From: Symbiodinium natans
Taxonomy: Eukaryota > Sar > Dinophyceae > Suessiales > Symbiodiniaceae
Direction of reading: 5' to 3'
Assembly (NCBI GenBank): GCA_905221605.1
Contig: CAJNDS010002077.1
Location: forward strand, 252,501-300,000
Length of the DNA: 47,500 bases
Part shown: positions 35,301-44,300 of the stretch, piece by piece
Layout of the letters: each line of letters starts with the position of its first letter
Numbering within the stretch: position 1 is the first letter of the stretch
Made by a program: the position numbers and the translations under genes
Notes under the pieces: model-generated
What the model saw: only the letters and a program-made list of their open reading frames with translations
What the model was told of the DNA's origin: nothing
Databases searched by the model: none

Positions 35301-38300
35301 AACCCTAAACCCTAAACTTCCTAAACCCTAAACCCTAAACTAAACAGGGTTCTTCATCTGGGATCCTGAACCACACGTCCTGAGTATCTCCCCAGGAGCC
35401 ACTGCGGCTGGGGAAGTGGACCAACTTCCACGGCTCTTCCGCGGAGGTTTGGTAGAAGTCCTGGTTGGAGGTCCATGTGGGTACTTATTAGTAGGGTTCT
35501 TAAGTCGTGTAACTGTGGTTCGAACCATATTGTTTAGGGTCCTTATAACCCTAAGTAGAAGGACCCAAATGAACCTCCAAGTAGCGGAAGGTTGGACTTG
35601 AGGAGGATTTGGATCTCAAGCTGGGGCTCTTAACAAGGTTTCACGTGTAGGCCCACCACTCGGGGAGCAGCTACTGCATCAGAACCTTCCATAAGGCTTT
35701 AGGGGTCTTTAAGGGCCTTAGGGGCTTGAAGGGCCTTAGGGGTTTCAGGGTCCTGCAGCAGCGGATCACTGGCACAGTATCCGAGGAACATGAAGCCAGG
35801 GTACACCTGAGAGGCAGGGTTGAAGGCCTTAGGCCCACTCTTTAGAAGCTCAACTGGCTTATGCGCCTTCGTCACATGATCAGGAGGCTTCTGCTGAAGA
35901 CAAAAGGCCTGCTCCCCGAAAAGGTTAGGGGCGGGGGGGGGGGCAAGAAACTGCAGGAGGAGTGGCCACACACACACATGCACACAAGCACACAACTTGG
36001 GAAGGGTGACATTCACAGTTCATGGCTTCCTGGCCTAATACCCTAAACCGAGATGCCTGAGAGGGAACTCAGGACGTGCTAGCGCTTCCTCCTCGCCCTG
36101 CACGCCGAATTCTGACCTCTCGACATCCCTAGAACCCTCCTTGCCCTTCTTGGGATGGGCCTTGTAGCTCATGTTGTCCGGAGTCACCAGATGGCCGCCG
36201 TAGGTCACATTCCATGTGCGGTCCCGGATGTCAACGAACTGCGAAGCGGCGTGGTGGCAGAGGAGGCACCACAAAGCCTGGGTTCACGGACTTGCTCGTC
36301 TCTCTAGGCTGTTTTAGGTTTTAGAGCAGGGGGAACCCTACATGTGACTGCTACTAAAGCGCGTTTCTAGAGAATCCATGCCCTGCGAGACAGGTCACGG
36401 GCCCACACGTGGCTACTGCTGAGGCCCTGGGCTCAGGGTTTGGAACTCCTTGCACTCATTCTAAGCCCTATCCTCACCGCCCTCCCACAAAACAAACCAA
36501 ACAGCATGCCAGCAGATGCCTCGCGGCTGCAAAGAGGAGCAGCGAAAGCCCACAAAGAGCGCAGCACCAAGTTCGGACTGAGGAGGTTGCCTTGTGTCAA
36601 AGCTCAGTGTTTGGGGCACTTGGGGCTTCAAGTTTGACCATCGGGTGTAGGATTTAGTGGGACACCAAACGAAACGCCAAAAAAAAGTGTAAGCCGAAAA
36701 TCCCACAAGACCAACAACAACCCTGAACCCGAAACCCGAACCTTCCAAGCCCTGAAGCGCTACTTCCCCTAGGCTCAAGAACTTTCCCGCGGCCATGCTG
36801 CATCTTTTGACTCGCTGGGCTCTTCCTGTGCTGCCTCCTTTGCAGCAAGGCCACGTACGGTAGTAGCCCAAGGTAGTTTTTGGCGGTAGAGGCTAAAGGG
36901 TTTGTTTACGTTAGACCAGCGATTCGTGGACAACGTGTCCCTGACTCGTACAGTTCCATGCGGCCGCGGATGTCACTAGCCCCTCCTCGTTTGCCCAGAC
37001 AGCAAGCAGCAAGGCTTAGTGGCTTAGTCTTCAGTGTCGCAAGACGGGGTGCTTTGGCAAGCATCTAATCCCGGCGGCTGTTTTGTGAACACAGTCTCTG
37101 GGTTCGCTTGCTTGCAAGAGTAAGCCAGCTGCGCGTATTAGACCAGGGATTCGAGGACAACGTGTCCCTGACTCGTGCATTTTCTTGCTTTGGATAAGGT
37201 TTGGGCTTATTCGGGTGGCCGCACACAGTTTTTAGGGCCACTGTCCGACAAGACTTAACAAAGAGGTAGCAGTTGCCAACAGCATCAGATCCCTAACTCC
37301 CATGCTCACTACTATACTATAATGCGAATAGTTCATGTCAAGGGCCGGGGAGTTTCAATATGGGATGTGATAGGAGAATAAGGGGCTTGGTATTGATCGT
37401 TACGTTAAGGTTGCCTGGTTCACGAGTCTTTGCATGCCGTTCGTGAAAGGCGGGACGCTCGAAGTCTCAAAAAACCTCAAGACCACTCCTCCGGCCCAGC
37501 CAAGAAAGCCTCACGCCGTATATCCCCAATTTCCCCCAAAAGTCGCCAATCTTACCCCCAGACTCCGAAAAGTCGCGACCCCCCTCCCCCCCCCTCCCCC
37601 CCCAAGGCCCAGCACCCCTGACTCTTCCCCCCAGACTCCTCATCGGGCACAATCTGCTCGTAGCGGTGGGCCATGGCTGCTGAACCCTGAGTCCCTGACC
37701 CCCTCATGTTATGAAGGGCCACAAAACCTTAAACCCCATGCACCATACCTGCGTACCAAAAAAAAAAACCAAGAAAAGCAAAACAAAGGCAAATCAACGC
37801 CCCCAACCCTCGGCCACCGGTGAGCCCCCAAAACCCCGACCTTCAACTCCCCCTTCGGCCCCATTTTGCCAGCCCGAAACCCCAAAGCCTCAACCCAAGC
37901 TTAGAACCCACACTTTGATGGGCAGCTGCGGAGAAGAGTTGGGCGGTCTAGGGTTCTCAGGGTTATCCGCGTTATCAGGGTTTAGGGTTGTCAGGGTTCA
38001 TGTGGCACCGATTTAGGTTTCCAGAAAGGCCCCATGCATTTACTTGTGCCCAAGCCTCCTACACCCAAAGACCGAGCAAGAGTCGGTGAACCCTGAGCCC
38101 TAAACCCTAAACCCTACACACCCTAAATCCTAAATCCTAAACACCCTAAGCCCTGAACCAGAAACAGCCCAGTCAACAGGGCCCCCAAGGTGTTCTGAAC
38201 CCTCAGTCCACACCGCCACGCAGGAGCCTCGTGCCCAGTGCCAAGACCACATCCGCCTTGGAGATGGCTTCCATGGCAGCCTGGTGGGTTTAGGGCTTCG

Positions 38301-41300
38301 GGTGTAGGCTCTAAGGTTGAGGGTTTAGGGCTTAGGGCAAGCCCTAGACCCTATTGAGCCCGGGGGGGGGGAGGGTGTGGAGGTTCTCACCGTAAACACC
38401 CGTCGACTGTCATGTTGCGCTGCGCTTCCTTCGCCTTTCTTTTGTGGGCGGAGGGGCCGTTGGAGGGAGCAGGGCCTCCAAGCTTTGAAGGTGCTCGTAG
38501 AGGTTCAGGGTTAGCTACTTAAAGGTGCGTGCCTGGGAAGAAGTGGGGTTCTAAGTCTAGGCTTTCGGCACCAAAAATTTCTGGATTCGACCACGGGGGT
38601 TGGTCAAAAGATACGATTTCGCTGTGCCTGCCACACTTTCCTTCATTCCCTAACCCATTCTCTGACTCGTTTTGCTTGGGGGTGTATGTTTTTGCGCCAC
38701 GCGCGAATTCCAGGGGGCCCAATCACCACTTGTAACTTTTAGGCACCCTAAATGCCCAGGCAACGCAGGCAAACAAATGGAACCCTTTGGCTTGTTGACG
38801 GTTGGGTTGAGTGCCCAAGGCTCTGAACCCTAAACACCTGAACCCTGAACCCTAAATCGCCTGGACCCTAACCCTAAACACGAAACCCTAAACCCTAAAC
38901 CCTAAACCCTAAACCCTAAACCCTAAACCCTCTGAATGCCCCGAACCCTCAATATCAAAGTCACCTTCGAGCCATTGTAGCCCAGCGGTCCCATGTGCAG
39001 AGGATGGTCGCCTTCGGTGCGGCGTGGCAGCTCGCGGGCTTTGGGCTTCAGGATCTGGGCCTCTTATGGGCTCTTGGGGTTTTAGGGTTTAGGGTTTAGG
39101 GTTTAGGGTTTAGGGTTTAGGGTTTAGGGTTTAGGGTTAGGCTCTTGGGGTTTTTGAGGCTTTTTTTTGGGCTTTGGGGTTTTGTGGGTTTTTAGGATGC
39201 TTCTTGGGGCTACACTTTAGTGCGCACGTTTGGTGCTTGAAGCCCCACCACCCGCGAGCGCAGTTGCGGAACACAAACAGCACCTCCCGAATCCGTCCAA
39301 CCCTAATCCCTCCCACCTGGCCCTCAAGCCCAAGCCCTAAGCCCGAAACCCGAAAGCCCTAACATCAAACCCCCAAACCCCAAACCCCAAAACCTTAGAC
39401 CCCCAAGGCCTGAACCCTAAACCCTAAACCCTAAACCACCCCGCAATCCCCCCAAAAAGCCCGAAACCGTAGAGCCGCCTGGGAAGGCGTCGTTGTGCCT
39501 TGGCAGCCCGGCAACCAGACTGTAACAAGGGTTTACCCTTCTGGCGGGGCGCAGGGCTTTAAGTTTAGGATGTAGCGCTTAGGCTTTGGGGTAGCTTAGG
39601 GTTTCCAGTTCAGGGTTTAAGGTTTAGGGTTTAGGGTTCAGGGTTTAGGGTTCAGGGTTCAGGGTTTAGGGTTCAGGGTTTTGGGTTTAGGGTTTAGGGT
39701 TTAGGGTGTAGGGTGTAGGGTTTAGGGGGGTAGGGTGTAGCGCTTAGGGTTTAGGGTTTAGGGTTTAGGGTTTAGGGTTTAGGGTTTAGGGTTTAGGGTT
39801 TCGGTTTTAGGGCTAACCAACACAAAGGGTAACAGGGCACCACTGGGCGACCAAAGTTGCTGGTAGTTGCAGCAGACGGGCGCCGAGAGGCGTTCCGCGA
39901 GCTTCACCGAGGCGTCCTCGGTCATGGGCGTTTCGGTTTTGTAGGGTTCTTAGAGCTTATGGGGTTTGGGGTTTGGGGTTTGGGGTTTGGGGTTTAGGGT
40001 TTAGGGTTTAGGGTTTAGAGTTTAGGGCTTATGGGGATTAGGGTTTAGAGGTTTAGGTTTAGGTCTTGTTGGGCTTGGGGTTTGGGGTTCAAGTCAGGGA
40101 GTTTCAGGGTTTAAGAGATTAAGGGTTTGGGGGTTTTGGGTGTAGGGGCTTCGGGTTTCGGAAAAAATCTTTAGGGTGCCTCGTGCCCCTGGTCACTCCC
40201 CTGCCCTTCCTTGAACCATAGACTGGGGGGTGATGGTGTGATGAATGACACTGAAGCGGTTTGCCTGTACTGTTCTCAGACCAGCAAAACTTGGCACTGG
40301 GAAACCTGCGTTGGAAAGCCGAGTTTGCCCTAAATAAGAGGCGACGATACCCCCAAAAGAGGAAGCTGTATAATTATAGTCTGGCTTTCAAGGTTCACCC
40401 CAGCCAAGAATTGGGTGTCATGGACGAGCGGCCACAGCCCCGGCCAGGATGACCCCGGCGCCGTTCAGGATCACCGGAAACTTGGCCTCAGAGTAAAACT
40501 CCGAAAAGTTGGAGCATCCGTATCCCCCTACCTGAAAAAGTTTACTAAAGGGAATCCCAGCTGAAATCATTCTTAAACCATGTTCCAAACTTTCTGGAGT
40601 TGACTATAGTACCCCCTATGATAATCCCTATGAAGGACTGCTAGCATAAGGGGGAACATCCCAACCTAAACCCCTAACCCCTAAGCCCTAAGCCCTAAGC
40701 CCTAAACCCCAAGCCCCAAACCCTAAAGCCCTAAAGCCCTAAAGCCCTAAAGCCCTAAAGCCCTAAAGCCCTAAACCCTAAACCCTAAACCCTAAATCCT
40801 AAACCCTAAACCCTAAGCATGAGAGATTGAGGCCCGATCAGAACCCTGGCCTCCGCCAGCATCTCCGCCGCGGCCTTCGTCGAGGCGGCCCCGCCGGCGC
40901 TGCGCTCCTCGGGAGGAGAAAAGCCTCTGAAAAAAGTCCTAAATATCATCCTCAAAAACCCAATAAGGGAGAATATTTAAAAAAAATCAGGGGCCTACCT
41001 AGGATTTTTGGGCTCAGGGGCTCAGGAAGGGTCCCCATAGACAAGCTCAGGGACCAAGGGTTGGGAATCCTCATGGTCCATGTGGATCAAGGGTTTCAGC
41101 CCAAACCCAAATCCAGATGGACCATGTAAACTCGCAATAACCCCTGGCATGAGACTCCAAGGTTCCCGATGAAAACAAGGAACCCCTGTGTTGGACAATA
41201 AACCCTGGTTGAGGTTGCTGCAAAGGAAGCATTCGATTTTGGGGGGGGGAGTGATCTTGTGGAGGATGGAGGCCCTAGCTCTTGAGAGCATTAGGCCCGG

Positions 41301-44300
41301 CACACTGCCTCCTCAGGAATCCTGGAGCCGCGGGCCTGAAGTGCGAGCAAGAGGCGAGCTTCACTCCAGTTGGCAGTGACATGTCCACCACCTGGGCATC
41401 GGGGGCGCTGTCGCACTGCAACCTCTAGGAACCCGACGATACAATCTGCACCTATTATATCGGAAAGCTTTTTAAGTCCCCGTCCGGTCTGACCTGAAAC
41501 TGACCACCTGGGTACAGTGCTGAACCACCCAGGGCTTGGACCCCCTTACATGGGGATTCAAATTCTGCGTAAGTCGGGTCCCCATATCGTCCATTAGAGT
41601 GCCAGGGGGGGGGGGGGGGGGGGGGAGGGGAAATTCAGGTATCTAATTCCATCATGCCCTTCTCAGACATCACCTAGTTCCCAAACCCTAAACTTAAAAC
41701 AACAATGATGGTACCCTAATCCCCTCATCCCCTTCTACGAACTCGTGAGTAGGGCCGTGGCCTGTGTCCAGAAGTCTCGAGGGATGTTAATCTGCGCCGG
41801 GGCCGAGCAGTGGTAGGCCTCGCGGGGCGCCCGGGTTTTGGGTCGCAGGATTTCGGGTTTGCAGGGTGTGAGGGGTTTGTGGGGTTTGTAGGCTTTGCTA
41901 GGGTTTAGGTTTGTAGGGTGCACAGAAGTTGGTATGGTCTGTAGGGTTCGTCGTAGGGCTTAGGGTTGTGGGGCTCAGAGATCTGTTTGCAGGTCTGACT
42001 TCGGAGAGCGTAGACACCCTGACACTCAAACATCCCCAAGTCCCCACAGCCGCCCGAAAGGCTCTTCTAGGACCCTAATAGTTTGGCACACGGACAGTAT
42101 GTAGTGCTTGTGTATCTCATCAAGTTGGGATGAATCCCCCAAAACCCCCGCCAAGATATTTCATGTGGTCTCAAGGGTCCCCCATCTGGAGAGGGCGTCT
42201 TCTTGGGCAGAGGGTTGCCTAGGGGCGTCGAGGATTCTTTTGGGATGTTGTGGGTGTGCGTCGCCCGCCTTCTCGATGACGCGATTGAGGACCTCGCAGA
42301 TGCGAGTCGGGTCGCGGACCTCCCAGATGTGCTGATGTGCAGGGCTTCTGGGGCACGGGAGGTTTGGAGGCTTCAGGGCTTCAGGGGACTTAAGGTGACT
42401 TAGGGGAGCAAAACGTCGGCTTTGCTCTGCTATTCACTGCTAGTACTTGTTTAATAGTCACCCTCCCACGATCCTAAACTCAAAGACCCTAAAGAGTTTA
42501 CATGAATGTTCCATGGATGGCTACTAACTGGGGTTATAGCTTTAAGTAAGGCAACTGTGGTCGCAGGTTCCAACTGGTAATACCCTTCTTTGTAGGCCTT
42601 ATAGCCCGCCCTAGACCCACCTCCAAGCAGTGTTCAAGGGGGTTGTGGCATGCCTCCTCCTGGTAGCAAACAGTGTCCTTGAACATAGCCATCCTCAGCT
42701 TGATTGCCAATTGATCAGCCGGGCAGATGCGGTCCTACTGCTGCGGGCAGGTGCGGAGTTGAGGGCCTTTTTGGGGGCATTGGCGGGAGGTGGCGCGGAG
42801 GGGCGGGTGTGCTCGCGGGTGGGGGGGAGGCGTGAAGGGACAAAAAGTTTTGTAAGAGACTTCAAGAGTGGTATGGATGGTGGGTGCTGGCAGTCTCTAA
42901 TGGTCCAACGCCCACCGAAACAGAAAGCACCAACACAAACCCCTCAAACCCCCTCCGAAAAGCCCATAAGCTCCCCCCCACAAAACACGAATACACCCTC
43001 CCCTACATGGGCCACAAACCTACCCTAACCCCTCAACCCTAAACCCTAAAAGAACTCCTCCTCCAGGGCGCTGCTCCACCTCCTGGAAGCCTCCTTGGCC
43101 GATCGTCTTGTTGGCCGCCTGCACGGACCACCCCCTAAACGGGTCGCAGCGAAGGGTTCGGGCTTTCGTACATTGCCGGTCGTTGTTTCTATTGTTTAAT
43201 CTCATTGAAGTAAGCCTGTACTGGGATAACTTAACAGTTGCTACGGCTCCTGTATTTTCACTATCGGTTCCGAGTCTGCCTTAAGTGAACCTGCCCTGTT
43301 GAGGCTGCGTCCGAACCCCTCAGCCCTTAAGCCATAAAGCAGCAAGCACTGAACCCTTCAACCCTTGACCAAAGACCTGGGGGGATGCAAGGGACGAGGG
43401 TGCAAGGGCCATGTTCCGCTGTAACAAGTCCAAATAAGCCTGTAACAAGCCTTAGCCAGAGAATGTTATGGGCCCCCAAACCCTACACCCTACACCCTAC
43501 ACCCTAAAACCCAAAACCCAAAACCCTGAACGCTAAACCCTAAACCCTAAACCCTAAACCCTAAACCCCTCGACAGACCTGCGGGGTGACCAGCAGAAGC
43601 GGCGTATGGTTCCAGTAGGCAGTCTTGACGGGCCTCTGCTAGCTGCTTCGGGTTTAGGGTTTAGGGTTTAGGGCTTAGGGCTTAGGGTTTCGGGTTTAGG
43701 GTTGGGTTTCGGGTTTAGGGTTTATTAGGGGTTTAGGGGTTTAGGGTTTAGGGTGTTAGGGTTAGAGGGTTGTAGGAGTTTTGGATTTAGGCTTTAGGGT
43801 TCCCCCGTGCAGCCTAGGTCCTAGTCCTTGCCGGGCCGATCATTCATGCTTGGGGTTTGGGGTTTGGACTTTGGGTCTAGAATCTAAACACGAAACCCTG
43901 AACCCCAAACCCAAAATCTCCGAACCCTCAAGCCCAAGCCCTAAACCCTCAACAGGGCTGCCCCGCAACCGACATCTGAGGCTACTCAAGGATATCTTTC
44001 TCCTCTGCATTCTTTCCCTAGTTCTTGGTTTGTCTGGTGGCTGTTGCAGCAAAGCCGAACTGACTTATCACGAAGATCCGAACTTCCGACCTTTTGAGGG
44101 GCCGGGGGTGGAGGGTTTAGGTTCAGGCTTGAAGGACTGAGGGTTTACGGCTCTTTGAACCGCAAACTCAAGCAAGACAGGCGTCGTCACAAAGTTGGTG
44201 ATGCCCGGGCCGTTCTGCGCAATCATCATGGACCTTCTTCTACGTCCGAGTTTTGTGGGGTGGGAAGCCCGAAGGGTGCAGCTTTTGATGTTCCCCCCTT

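Larger units (their letters stand above)
25372..38227 (-). other. 12.9-kb xsc intron containing a nested gene
   Basis: Lies between xsc exons 18 and 19, whose split Arg codon rejoins exactly (AG|GC...AG|G). It holds the hydrolase gene, many telomere-like arrays, MITE-like elements and poly-G tracts. Confidence 0.85.
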
